Assembly: GCF_020215665.1 (NCBI RefSeq)
Contig: NZ_CP084061.1
Span: 2,822,001 to 2,886,000 of the forward strand
Reading direction: 5' to 3'
Source: Blautia parvula
GTDB taxonomy: Bacteria; Bacillota; Clostridia; Lachnospirales; Lachnospiraceae
DNA: 64,000 nt
Part shown: positions 26,201 to 34,279 of the stretch, piece by piece
How positions within the stretch are numbered: position 1 is the stretch's first letter
How the letters are laid out: the number at the start of each line of letters is the position of its first letter
Notes under the pieces: model-generated
Told to the model about the DNA's origin: nothing
The model's database searches: none
The model's input: only the letters and a program-made list of their open reading frames with translations
Position numbers and translations under genes: made by a program

Positions 26201-27783
26201 TTTACGAACTCGGAGAAACGCCCCACGATCTTACCGTCCTCCACCCGGACCGCTCCGATCTCGATGATCTTATCCCTGAGAGCGGAAAATCCTGTTGTCT
26301 CAATATCAAATACCACAAAGGTTCCGCGCATGGACTGCCCTTTGCTGTTCTGCACGATTCCTTTCATGTCATCCACCAGATAAGCTTCCACACCGTAGAT
26401 CACCTTAAAATCCGCATCCGGCGGTACAACACCGCCCCAGGAATCAAAGCAGTGGTTGGCCTCCGGGAAAGCCTGCACCACACCGTGGTCTGTAATAGCA
26501 ATGGCCCGGTGTCCCCACTCATAGGCCCGTTTAATGATGGCCTTCGCATCAGACACACCGTCCATGTCACTCATCTTGGTATGGCAGTGAAGCTCCACCC
26601 TCTTCTCCGGGCTGGTGTCTGCCCTGGAACTGGTAAAGGGGGCAATCTTCTTGATTCCCACCACACTTCCGATGGTCAGCTCACTGTCATACCGGTCAAT
26701 GGTGGTCACACCCTTCAGTTTCAGAAAGGCTTTCTCCTTCACGCCCTCCAGGATCTCACTCACCTGGTCATTTCTGGCGAACATCTTCACTGTGATGGAA
26801 TCCGTAAAATCCGTGATGGCAAAAATGATGATGGTCTTCTCATTTCTGATCTCCCTGGTCTCCAGTGTCATGATCTGACCGCGTATGCAGACCTCGCCCA
26901 TCTCCGTCTGGATGCTTTCCAGGGGAATGGTCTCATCTTCAAAATCTCTGCCGTAGATCACATCCGGGTTGTCGGAGCGCTTGATGCTGCGCTTATAATC
27001 GCCGAAACCGCGGTCTCCTTTTCCGAAACTCTTCCTGCCCTTTCCGTCCTTCCCTTTGTCTTCCTTCCGGTCTTTGGGGGCTTTCTTCTCCTCCCCGGAT
27101 GTTTTTCCTGCAGGAGCGTCTGCCTTTTTCTCTTCCTTTGAAGTCTCCCCGGCAGAAGCGGCTTCCTCCTCCGGAACTTCTCCGCCATCCTCCTGCTGCC
27201 CGAAAGAAGACTGCTCAATCACGTGAGCAGCCTCCTGCATAATACGGATCTCACTGTTTTTACGGACTTTACTCTCACTGGCCTCCACATATTCCGGCTC
27301 CACGATCAGGGAGAAGGGACAGCGCTCGCAGAATACCTTCTCGATATAGGAGACCAGCTCCTCCTCCCGGCTCTTTGCCAGCACGGAGGACTGCATCTTA
27401 AGCTCCATCTTCTGTTCCTCCGGGAAGGTTATCTGGGCTGTGCGGAACATGTTATACACCAGAATGCTGTAGTTTTTCAGTTCCATGGACATGGAAGTGC
27501 GGTACGCGTCAAAAAACAGTTTTGGAGTGTACTGCCCGGTCAGAGTGAACTTCTCAATGATCTTCACCGACATGGGCACACCGGGAAAGAACTGGTTTCG
27601 TATGGTCTCCTCCAGGGAATAGATGTATTTCTTATGGATCCACTGCCTGCTCCGGATATAGATTCTGATATGGTCTTTTTCCGGATTGACGGCAACTTTT
27701 GTCACCACCACCTCTTCCAGCAGGGCGGCAAGTTCCTGCCCCATTTCCAGATTGGGGAAGACATCCAGAAAATTCTTTTCCAT
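23242..27783 (-). CDS. polC: DNA polymerase III alpha subunit, PolC type
   Basis: 1513 residues from ATG at 27783 (AGGAAG site); an upstream 21-codon extension has no such site. The order of parts is the PolC one. There is an N-terminal domain (1-200), a Glu/Lys-rich linker (about 210-265) and an OB-fold (about 310-385). PHP part 1 follows with LHCHTKMSDMDG (about 395), then a DEDD proofreading exonuclease with FVVFDIETTGFS (about 488) and PHP part 2. The polymerase core has GSRGSVGSSFAATMSG (about 945) and the palm acid block EPDIDLNFSGDYQG (about 1035). This is the essential replicative polymerase of low-GC Gram-positives. It follows ispG by 25 bases. Confidence 0.98.
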   Translation of the reverse strand: MEKNFLDVFPNLEMGQELAALLEEVVVTKVAVNPEKDHIRIYIRSRQWIHKKYIYSLEETIRNQFFPGVPMSVKIIEKFTLTGQYTPKLFFDAYRTSMSMELKNYSILVYNMFRTAQITFPEEQKMELKMQSSVLAKSREEELVSYIEKVFCERCPFSLIVEPEYVEASESKVRKNSEIRIMQEAAHVIEQSSFGQQEDGGEVPEEEAASAGETSKEEKKADAPAGKTSGEEKKAPKDRKEDKGKDGKGRKSFGKGDRGFGDYKRSIKRSDNPDVIYGRDFEDETIPLESIQTEMGEVCIRGQIMTLETREIRNEKTIIIFAITDFTDSITVKMFARNDQVSEILEGVKEKAFLKLKGVTTIDRYDSELTIGSVVGIKKIAPFTSSRADTSPEKRVELHCHTKMSDMDGVSDAKAIIKRAYEWGHRAIAITDHGVVQAFPEANHCFDSWGGVVPPDADFKVIYGVEAYLVDDMKGIVQNSKGQSMRGTFVVFDIETTGFSALRDKIIEIGAVRVEDGKIVGRFSEFVNPRIPIPFRIEKLTSINDSMVAGADSIDVILPRFVEFCRGAVMVAHNAEFDMSFIEKNCGDLGIETDYTSVDTVGMARFLLPQLNRFKLDTVAKAVGVSLEHHHRAVDDAECTAQIFQKFITMCEEREISTLDELNEKGAVSVNAVQKMPTYHAIILAKNDTGRVNLYHLVSDSHLIYYHRRPRIPKSLYLKYQEGLMIGSACEAGELYQAVLNGRPEPEIARLVNFYDYLEIQPIGNNAFMLRDEDRTDIQTEDDLREVNRKIVKLGEMFNKPVVATCDVHFLDPSDEVYRRIIMAGKGFDDADLQPPLFLHTTEEMLEEFSYLGSEKAEEVVITNPNRIADMVEKISPIHKGKCPPVIENSDEMLREICYSKAHEIYGEKLPKVVEERLERELNSIISNGYAVMYMIAQKLVWKSNSDGYLVGSRGSVGSSFAATMSGITEVNPLSPHYYCPSCHYCDFDSDEVRAYSGRAGCDMPDKNCPVCGKPLTKEGFDIPFETFLGFKGDKEPDIDLNFSGDYQGKAHRYVEVIFGAGQTFKAGTIGTLAEKTAFGYVKNYFEERGSRKRYCEINRIVQGCTGVRRTTGQHPGGIIVLPIGWDIEEFTPVQHPANDMSSDIITTHFDYHSIDSNLLKLDILGHDDPTMIRMLEDLTGINAREIPLDSKEVMSLFKNTDALGVTPDDIRGCPLGCLGVPEFGTDFAMQMLIDANPTSFSDLVRISGLSHGTDVWLGNAQDLIKSGTATITTCICTRDDIMIYLINKGLEHGQAFTIMESVRKGKGLKPEWIDDMKAHDVPDWYIDSCKKIKYMFPKAHAAAYVMMGWRIAYCKIYYPLAYYAAFFSIRATAFSYELMCQGKEKLEYFMDDYEKRKDTLSKKEQDTYRDMKIVQEMYARGFEFVPIDLYKANAHTFQIMEDKLMPALDTIEGLGDRAADAVVLAAEEGEFLSKDDFRNRTKVSKTVIDLMDDLGLFGDLPDSNQMSLFDFQ

Positions 27784-27808
27784 CTTTAAGCTTCCTTTCC
27801 GTAAAACA

Positions 27809-28864
27809 CTATTTCTCCCAGTTTTCCAGTTCCAGCCGAAGGACATCTAAAAGCTCCGCCTCCGGAACTTTTCTGATGATCTCGCCTTTTTTGATCAGCA
27901 GACCCACACCCTTGCCGCCCGCAATGCCGATATCCGCCTCTTTGGCCTCTCCCGGACCGTTGACCACACAGCCCATGACAGCTACCTTGATGTCCAGCGG
28001 GAACTTCTGCACCATGGTCTCCACCTGGTTTGCCAGTCCGATCAGATCGATCTGCGTCCTTCCGCAGGTCGGACAGGAAACCACCTCGATACCGCCTTTT
28101 CTCAGATTCAGTGTCTTTAAGATCCTCTTAGCGGACTTGATCTCCTCCACCGGGTCTCCGGTGAGGGATACACGGATGGTATCGCCGATTCCCTGGTATA
28201 AGATAATGCCCAGGCCCACAGCGGATTTGATATTGCCGGAATACAGGGTGCCTGCCTCTGTGATGCCCACATGAAGGGGATATGCTGTCTTCTCTGCCAG
28301 AAGTTCATGGGCTTTGACGCACATGAGGACATCTGAGGATTTTATGCTGATGACCAGGTTGTCATAGTCAAAGTCCTCTATGATTTTCACCTTGTCAAGC
28401 GCGCTCTCCACAAGTCCCTCCGCGGTCACGCCGTGATACTTTTCCACCAGCTCTTTTTCCAGGGAGCCAGAGTTGACGCCCACACGGATGGGGATATTCC
28501 TCTCCTTCGCTGTGTCCACCACTGCTTTTATCTTCTCAGGACCACCGATGTTTCCGGGATTGATACGAATTTTATCTGCCCCGTTCTCCATGGCCGCCAC
28601 AGCCATTCTGTAGTCAAAATGAATGTCCGCTACCAGAGGGATATGAATCTGTTTCTTGATCTCCCCCAGCGCCTCTGCCGCCTCTTTCGTGGGAACCGTA
28701 CAGCGAATGATCTCACACCCTGCCTCCTCAAGAGCATGGATCTGTGCCACTGTGGCTTTCACATCCTCTGTTTTCGTGTTAGTCATGGACTGGATTAGGA
28801 TCGGATTGCCCCCGCCTATTTTTTTATCACCTATCTGTACCACTTTTGTATGGTCACGATACAT
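27809..28864 (-). CDS. ispG: 4-hydroxy-3-methylbut-2-enyl diphosphate synthase
   Basis: 351 residues from ATG at 28864 (AGGAGG site). A TIM-barrel domain is followed by an Fe-S domain with CPTCGRTQIDL and GCVVNGPGEAKEADIG, which together supply the three cluster cysteines. It performs the reductive ring opening of MEcPP in the MEP isoprenoid pathway. Clostridial ispG is often found with dxr and rseP ahead of polC; here telA lies upstream instead, with a terminator between. Confidence 0.97.
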   Translation of the reverse strand: MYRDHTKVVQIGDKKIGGGNPILIQSMTNTKTEDVKATVAQIHALEEAGCEIIRCTVPTKEAAEALGEIKKQIHIPLVADIHFDYRMAVAAMENGADKIRINPGNIGGPEKIKAVVDTAKERNIPIRVGVNSGSLEKELVEKYHGVTAEGLVESALDKVKIIEDFDYDNLVISIKSSDVLMCVKAHELLAEKTAYPLHVGITEAGTLYSGNIKSAVGLGIILYQGIGDTIRVSLTGDPVEEIKSAKRILKTLNLRKGGIEVVSCPTCGRTQIDLIGLANQVETMVQKFPLDIKVAVMGCVVNGPGEAKEADIGIAGGKGVGLLIKKGEIIRKVPEAELLDVLRLELENWEK

Positions 28865-28881
28865 TTCACTGCCTCCTGTAT

Positions 28882-28917
28882 AAAAAGCGTGTTCAGGCTT
28901 TTCTGACCTAAACACGC
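28882..28917 (-). terminator. Terminator between telA and ispG
   Basis: Minus-strand arms 28907-28917 and 28887-28897 (GCGTGTT pairing with AACACGC plus inner pairs) are followed by TTTTT (28882-28886). The ispG ATG is only 22 bases beyond, so little room is left for a separate ispG promoter. Readthrough or attenuation is likely. Confidence 0.75.
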
Positions 28918-28928
28918 CCGTTCTGCAT

Positions 28929-30071
28929 TTACCGGTTAATCTCTAAAAGCTTATTCTTCAGTTCACTTTCCAGACGGTTCATCTCCACCTCAGCTTCCAT
29001 ACGCTTCTGATGGCCCTCTTTCTGGATGTTCATGATCTCATCAAAAGTGCTGATCAGAGACTCGTTTGTCTTCTTCAGCGTTTCAATATCCACAATGCCC
29101 CGCTCGGATTCCTTCGCGGCCTCGATGGTGGCCATCTTAAGTGTCTCCGCATTTTTCTGGAGAAGAGCGTTTGTCATATCGGTCACCTGTCTCTGTGCCC
29201 TTGCCGCCTCAGAGGAATGGGCAACGCCCAGTGCCAGAACCATCTGGCTCTTCCAAAGAGGAATGGTATTGACCAAAGTGGACTGGATCTTCTCTGCCAT
29301 CAGGGTGTCATTGCCCTGTACCAGACGGATCTGGGGTGCTGTCTGGATGGAGATCATGCGGGTCAGTTCCAGGTCATGGATCTTCTTCTCAAATCTCTGG
29401 CACATGGAATCCAGGTCCTTGGCTGCCTGGGCATCCTCCGGAAGACCGCTTCTCTGGGCTTTCTCCATAAGCTGGGGAAGGTCTGTGCTGCGCACTTCCT
29501 GGAGTTTCTTTTTTCCGGCAAGAATGTACATGGAAAGCTCTTTAAAATAATTCAGGTTCAGGGCATACATCTTGTCCATGGTGGCAGCGTCCTTCATAAG
29601 CTGGATCTGGTGCTGCTCCAGGGTCTGTACGATCTTCGCAATATTTGTCTCCGCCTTGGCATATTTTGTCTTCATAGCTTCTATTTTATTGGAGCCGCGT
29701 TTGAACAGGCCGCGCAGTCCCTTTTCCTCCTCGGCTGCATCGAAGCTTTTGAGCTGTGTCACCACATCGCCCAGAAGATCTCCCACTTCACCCAGGTCCT
29801 TTGTCTTTACCTTTTCCAGAGCCTCCTCGGAAAAATCCGCCATCTTTTTCTGGGTTCCTGCCCCGTACTGCAGAATGGCTGCGGAATTGCGGATATCAAT
29901 CTGTTTTGAAAAATCATCCACCATTTTCCGCTCCGCATCGGAGAGCACACTCTCGTCAAGCTGCGGTTCCACCGGCTCTTCCTTTTTTATTTCCACAACC
30001 GGCGCCGCCTCCTGGGGCGCGTCAAATGTCAATGTGGGTGTTACCGTGAAATCTTTGAATTCGTCACTCAT
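28929..30071 (-). CDS. TelA/KlaA-family toxic anion resistance protein
   Basis: 380 residues, all helical, with the TelA core visible in DLPQLMEKAQRSGLP...KDLDSMCQRFEKKIHDLELTRM and the QIRLVQGNDTLMAEKIQSTLVNTIPLWKSQM block. No membrane segment. The family name comes from plasmid tellurite resistance; in Firmicutes it commonly pairs with XpaC and is linked to envelope stress. It follows xpaC by 43 bases in one operon. Confidence 0.9.
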   Translation of the reverse strand: MSDEFKDFTVTPTLTFDAPQEAAPVVEIKKEEPVEPQLDESVLSDAERKMVDDFSKQIDIRNSAAILQYGAGTQKKMADFSEEALEKVKTKDLGEVGDLLGDVVTQLKSFDAAEEEKGLRGLFKRGSNKIEAMKTKYAKAETNIAKIVQTLEQHQIQLMKDAATMDKMYALNLNYFKELSMYILAGKKKLQEVRSTDLPQLMEKAQRSGLPEDAQAAKDLDSMCQRFEKKIHDLELTRMISIQTAPQIRLVQGNDTLMAEKIQSTLVNTIPLWKSQMVLALGVAHSSEAARAQRQVTDMTNALLQKNAETLKMATIEAAKESERGIVDIETLKKTNESLISTFDEIMNIQKEGHQKRMEAEVEMNRLESELKNKLLEINR

Positions 30072-30114
30072 CTCTTACTCCTTCTTCGGTTCATTTCCAT
30101 TCACAGCCCGGATC

Positions 30115-31455
30115 TCACTTATCCTGCTGAAAATCCTTGCCGCCTGTGAGGCCTTCCTGTGCCAGCATGGTCTTCAGGACCGAAATATCTGTGGCTACAT
30201 CCCACGCCGTATCCCTGAAAAAGCTGTCCAGAAGATTCTCAAATGCTTCATTAATAGTGTCCAGTGTATTTTCAATTTCTTTCTTTGCCATTATGATGTT
30301 GTCGCCTTCCACATCCTGTTTGTCCAGCTCTTCATAGGCCTGCAGAAGCTTCACTGTGGTGGGCAGGTAATAATCCATGAATTTGTGCAGGTCATCGATC
30401 AGTTCCGGATGCTGTTCCACACGCTTGAAGATACGCTTGATCACATTTTCCAGATGATACATCTTGTTGGATATCTCCACGCCCGGGATGGCGTCATTGC
30501 TTTTTCTTATCTGCTCAATGTAGGCATTGCCCTCCTCTATGACCTGACGGGCCTCCTTGGACAAATTCTCATCGCTGTCTGTTTCTTTTTCCTGCCGGAT
30601 TTCCTGCTCTTTTTCTTTCTGCTGGATCTCCGCCTGTCTCTTTGTCTCCAGATATTGTTTATAAGACTCATCACTGGTGATCAGGCAGGTGCCCGACTCA
30701 TCCAGATGTCCCTCCAGAAACATATATTTCTTGATCATCCGCTTCAAATCCCTGCGGACAAATTTCTCCGGCTTTCTCACACCCTTTGCCAGCTCCGAGA
30801 TCTCCGCATACGTCCTGCCGTTCAGGGTGTGTATGTAGGAACGGAAACGGTTTATTTTCTTTCTGAGCTTATTCCCGCAGATTCCCATAATTCCGCTGAT
30901 GCCGATAGCCGGACCGAACACGGACAGAAAGATTCCCATCTTATCCGCCAGGGAACCGATGAACAGCGAACAGATTCCCAGCACCGTCAGCGTGACGCCG
31001 AACATGGCGAACAGCGCAAAACCCAGGGTGGTAAAGAGTATGCCCATGGCTCTCGGCCCGCTGGTATTAATATAGAGGGCAAATTTTTCCCTTGCCTCTT
31101 TTACCCGCTTTGTCTCGGGGTACCGGTATCTTGGTCTTGACTGAAACCCATCCGGGGAATAGGTCCTGTCATTCCACGAAGAGCTGCCTGTGTAAGTCCT
31201 GCGGGAGCCTGCCCCGCTGTTTGGTCTTCGGATCCTGTCCCGCCCGCCGCAGCACGAACCCTGGTTCATACTGTTTTTTGCCTGGTCCATGCCGCTTTTT
31301 GCCGCGTCTTTCACACTGTTGGCCACATTGCCCAGCGCATCCTCCAGCGTGGCTCCCAGGTCTCGGTTCAACCGGTTAAAATTTCCTGTATCCAGGGCAT
31401 CCTGTACGATATCTTTAATATCCCTGCCCAGATTATTCCAATCATTATTTGCCAT
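30115..31455 (-). CDS. XpaC-family protein (5-bromo-4-chloroindolyl phosphate hydrolysis protein)
   Basis: 446 residues. The N-terminal ~60 residues are helical and amphipathic; a basic, Ser/Arg/Gly-rich stretch with a Cys pair (GSCCGGRDR) follows. Two or three hydrophobic segments lie at about 133-190. The C-terminal ~200 residues hold the XpaC domain (YHLENVIKRIFKRVEQHPE, then FMDYYLPTTVKLLQAYEEL). The name reflects a B. subtilis phenotype and no enzyme activity is established. It pairs with telA, as in many Firmicutes. Confidence 0.88.
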   Translation of the reverse strand: MANNDWNNLGRDIKDIVQDALDTGNFNRLNRDLGATLEDALGNVANSVKDAAKSGMDQAKNSMNQGSCCGGRDRIRRPNSGAGSRRTYTGSSSWNDRTYSPDGFQSRPRYRYPETKRVKEAREKFALYINTSGPRAMGILFTTLGFALFAMFGVTLTVLGICSLFIGSLADKMGIFLSVFGPAIGISGIMGICGNKLRKKINRFRSYIHTLNGRTYAEISELAKGVRKPEKFVRRDLKRMIKKYMFLEGHLDESGTCLITSDESYKQYLETKRQAEIQQKEKEQEIRQEKETDSDENLSKEARQVIEEGNAYIEQIRKSNDAIPGVEISNKMYHLENVIKRIFKRVEQHPELIDDLHKFMDYYLPTTVKLLQAYEELDKQDVEGDNIIMAKKEIENTLDTINEAFENLLDSFFRDTAWDVATDISVLKTMLAQEGLTGGKDFQQDK

Positions 31456-31519
31456 CTTTTATCTCTCCAGTTTTGAATAAAACTATTAGCTATCAGACAT
31501 ACTTGTCCGTTTGATTACG

Positions 31520-31548
31520 ATTATATATGAAATAAGAGAAAAAAGCAA
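31520..31548 (-). promoter_or_regulatory. Promoter of the xpaC-telA operon
   Basis: Minus strand TTGCTT (31543-31548) and TATAAT (31520-31525) are 17 bases apart, about 65 bases upstream of xpaC. Confidence 0.7.
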
Positions 31549-31559
31549 TGCGGCATCTC

Positions 31560-31588
31560 TTGCAATTCATACGTTAAAGTTTTATAAT
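31560..31588 (+). promoter_or_regulatory. Promoter of ilvE
   Basis: TTGCAA (31560-31565) and TATAAT (31583-31588) are 17 bases apart, leaving a leader of about 47 bases. That is too short for a T-box. Confidence 0.75.
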
Positions 31589-31641
31589 GATAAAAAATTA
31601 TGATTACATACCGTATCTATCGGCAGAATGGAGGAACTACT

Positions 31642-32667
31642 ATGGAAAAGAAGAACATTGACTGGTCTAATCTCGGATTTTCATACCTGAAAACCGACTA
31701 CCGCTATGTTTCTAATTATAAGGACGGAGCCTGGGACGAGGGCGCAATGATCACAGATGACACAGTGACCATCAGCGAGTGCGCAGGTGTCCTGCAGTAC
31801 GCACAGACGGTTTTTGAGGGACTGAAGGCCTACACAACGGAAGACGGACGCATCGTCACCTTCCGCCCTGACTTAAACGGTGAGCGCATGGAGAATTCTG
31901 CCCGCCGCCTGGAAATGCCTGTGTTCTCAAAAGAGCGCTTCATACAGGCAGTGAAGGAAACTGTAAAGGCAAATGCTGCCTATGTACCGCCCTACGGCTC
32001 AGGAGCCACACTGTATATCCGTCCCTATATGTTCGGAAGCAACCCGGTTATCGGCGTAAAACCAGCCGATGAATACCAGTTCCGTGTATTCACCACTCCT
32101 GTTGGCCCTTACTTCAAAGGCGGCGTAAAGCCTCTGACCATCCGCGTCAGCGATTTTGACCGTGCAGCACCAAACGGCACGGGCCATATCAAAGCAGGCC
32201 TGAATTACGCCATGAGCCTTCACGCCATCGTGGATGCCCACAACCAGGGCTTTGATGAAAATATGTATCTGGACCCGGGCACAAGAACCAAGGTGGAGGA
32301 GACAGGCGGCGCCAACTTCCTTTTTGTCACCAAAGACAACACCGTAGTAACACCAAAATCCAGCAGTATTCTGCCGTCCATCACCAGACGTTCCCTGATC
32401 TATGTTGCGGAACATTATCTGGGCCTGAAGGTTGAGGAGAGGGAGGTTCTCTTCGAGGAAGTAAAAGATTTTGCCGAGTGCGGTCTCTGCGGCACAGCTG
32501 CAGTTATCTCCCCGGTAGGAAAGATCGTTGACCACGGCAAAGAGATCATACTGCCGGCAGGCATGGAACAGATGGGCCCTGTAACCCAGAAACTGTATGA
32601 CACACTCACAGGCATCCAGATGGGTAGACTGGAAGCTCCTGAGGGATGGATTCAGGTTATTGAATAA
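31642..32667 (+). CDS. ilvE: Branched-chain amino acid aminotransferase
   Basis: 341 residues from ATG at 31642 with a GGAGG site 8 bases upstream. Class IV (fold-type IV) PLP enzyme of the longer BCAT type. The PLP lysine is in GHIKAGLNYAMSLHA. The YLDPGTRTKVEETGGANFLFV block and GTAAVISPVGKI are characteristic. It interconverts Leu/Ile/Val and their 2-oxo acids. Monocistronic, with its own promoter and terminator. Confidence 0.97.
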   Translation: MEKKNIDWSNLGFSYLKTDYRYVSNYKDGAWDEGAMITDDTVTISECAGVLQYAQTVFEGLKAYTTEDGRIVTFRPDLNGERMENSARRLEMPVFSKERFIQAVKETVKANAAYVPPYGSGATLYIRPYMFGSNPVIGVKPADEYQFRVFTTPVGPYFKGGVKPLTIRVSDFDRAAPNGTGHIKAGLNYAMSLHAIVDAHNQGFDENMYLDPGTRTKVEETGGANFLFVTKDNTVVTPKSSSILPSITRRSLIYVAEHYLGLKVEEREVLFEEVKDFAECGLCGTAAVISPVGKIVDHGKEIILPAGMEQMGPVTQKLYDTLTGIQMGRLEAPEGWIQVIE

Positions 32668-32683
32668 TTATTGAATAAATCAG

Positions 32684-32724
32684 AGGCCTCCGGCGGGAAT
32701 TTTTCCTCCGGAGGCCTGTTTTGT
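32684..32724. terminator. Terminator of ilvE (and of folA on the other strand)
   Basis: AGGCCTCCGG (32684-32693) pairs with CCGGAGGCCT (32708-32717), followed by GTTTTGT. It lies between the convergent ilvE and folA genes. Confidence 0.85.
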
Positions 32725-32746
32725 GTCCGCGGCAGAGCCGCAGGTA

Positions 32747-33241
32747 TTATTTGCCGTTTTTCTTATATTTTACTAACTGGTATTCCAGGTCAAAATAGGT
32801 CTGCTCCTCGCTGGCCTCAGCTGCTGACCAGTCCTTTCTCTCATCCAGATTGGGGAACCAGGTATCTGCCTCATAGGCGAAGTCGATCTTCGTTACATAA
32901 GCGGTATCACAGTAGTCCAGCAGGGCGCTGTATACGCTGTCACCGCCGATGACATAAATCTCTTCGCTGTCATATTGTTTCAGTTCTTCCATAAGCGCAT
33001 CCACACTGTGCACGATCACAGCGTCTTTTACCTTGTAATTTTCATCCCTTGTGAGCACAATGTTCGTGCGGTTTTTCAAGGGCTGTCCGCCCGGAAAGCT
33101 CTCCAGAGTCTTTCTTCCCATAACAACCACTTTGCCGGTGGTTGTGGTGCGGAAAAATTTCATGTCAGCCGGAATGCTCACAAGCAGACGGTTGTCTTTG
33201 CCGATTCCCCAGTTCTTATCTACAGCTACGATTATATTCAT
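32747..33241 (-). CDS. folA: Dihydrofolate reductase
   Basis: 164 residues from ATG at 33241, 6 bases after an AAAGGAGAGAG site. The DHFR pattern is clear: IIVAVDKNWGIGKDNRLLVSIPADMKFF, then VVMGRKTLESFPGGQPLKNR, and IYVIGGDSVYSALL. It reduces dihydrofolate to tetrahydrofolate, the reaction that restores folate after thymidylate synthase. It is directly downstream of thyA (42 bases). Confidence 0.97.
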   Translation of the reverse strand: MNIIVAVDKNWGIGKDNRLLVSIPADMKFFRTTTTGKVVVMGRKTLESFPGGQPLKNRTNIVLTRDENYKVKDAVIVHSVDALMEELKQYDSEEIYVIGGDSVYSALLDYCDTAYVTKIDFAYEADTWFPNLDERKDWSAAEASEEQTYFDLEYQLVKYKKNGK

Positions 33242-33283
33242 CTTGTCTCTCTCCTTTGTCATGCAGATTCTTGGACTGCCGCC

Positions 33284-34135
33284 TCAAACTGCTATGGGTA
33301 TATTCCTGATCTGCGGCCCCGCCTGGTAATCCTCCACGATCAGATCCTTTGTGGTAAAGTCATAAAAATCCTTTATCTCCGGATTCAGGGTTACCTTTGG
33401 CGCCGCATAAGGTGTCCTGGAAATCAGTTCCCTGACAGCCGGCACGTGGCGGTCATAGATATGGGCATCCGCGATCACATGCACCAGTTCCCCGGGGATC
33501 ATGTCATTTACCTGGGCCACCATCATAAGAAGGATGGAATACTGGCACACATTCCAGTTGTTTGCCGCCAGGACATCCTGGGAGCGCTGGTTCAAAACAC
33601 CGTTCAGTACCAGCCTGTCCTCTGCCGCGTCCTTTGTCACATTATAAGTCATGCTGTAACAGCAGGGGTCCAGCGCACCGCTGTGCAGATATTCAAACTG
33701 GTACAGATTGGTCATGATCCTGCGGCTGTACGGGTTTTCTTTTAGCTGCCGCAGTACATAATCCATCTGGTCTGTCTCCTCCCCCTTGTAGATGAACTTC
33801 CTCCCCACCACATCGCCGTAACAGGTTCCGATGGAGCCGTCTGCATCCGCCCAGGCATCCCAGATATGGGAATTCAGGTCGTGGATGTTGTTGGACTTTT
33901 TCTGGTATATCCAGAGGATCTCATCCATGCAGCTTTTAAGAGCTGTCTTCCGCAGTGTCAGCGCGGGAAACTCTTTTCTCAAATCATAGCGGTTCACAAC
34001 TCCGAAACGTTTGATCGTGTACGCGCTCTCCCCGGTATCCTCCCATTTTGGGCGGACCTTTTCGCCTTTTGTGTCCGTGCCGTTCTCCAGAATATCGCGG
34101 CACATATCCATAAAAATATGATCTGCCAGACTCAT
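33284..34135 (-). CDS. thyA: Thymidylate synthase
   Basis: 283 residues. Motifs: the active-site cysteine in LDPCCYSMTYNV (Cys158, followed by a second Cys where many ThyAs have His), NQRSQDVLAANNWNV for dUMP binding, and DAHIYDRHV. It methylates dUMP with methylene-tetrahydrofolate. It is coupled to folA downstream, a standard pairing. Confidence 0.96.
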   Translation of the reverse strand: MSLADHIFMDMCRDILENGTDTKGEKVRPKWEDTGESAYTIKRFGVVNRYDLRKEFPALTLRKTALKSCMDEILWIYQKKSNNIHDLNSHIWDAWADADGSIGTCYGDVVGRKFIYKGEETDQMDYVLRQLKENPYSRRIMTNLYQFEYLHSGALDPCCYSMTYNVTKDAAEDRLVLNGVLNQRSQDVLAANNWNVCQYSILLMMVAQVNDMIPGELVHVIADAHIYDRHVPAVRELISRTPYAAPKVTLNPEIKDFYDFTTKDLIVEDYQAGPQIRNIPIAV

Positions 34136-34222
34136 GCCTTGTCCTCGCTTTTCTATAATAGGTTTCTAATCATCTTTTGTCCTATACAGAATATCATTAA
34201 TTATTGAAATTGACAATAGAAG

Positions 34223-34265
34223 AAAAACCGCCCGGATGCGGCTCTGCTGCCATGCATCCGGACGG
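34223..34265 (-). terminator. Terminator of the NSS transporter gene
   Basis: Minus-strand arms 34254-34265 and 34228-34239 form a 12-bp stem with one G-U pair, followed by TTTTT (34223-34227). Confidence 0.8.
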
Positions 34266-34279
34266 TTCCTGTCCCGTTT

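Noticed and set aside
29572-31140. 522-residue open frame on the plus strand across telA and xpaC
   Set aside because: It crosses two well-supported minus-strand genes, lacks a ribosome site and shows no recognisable domain.
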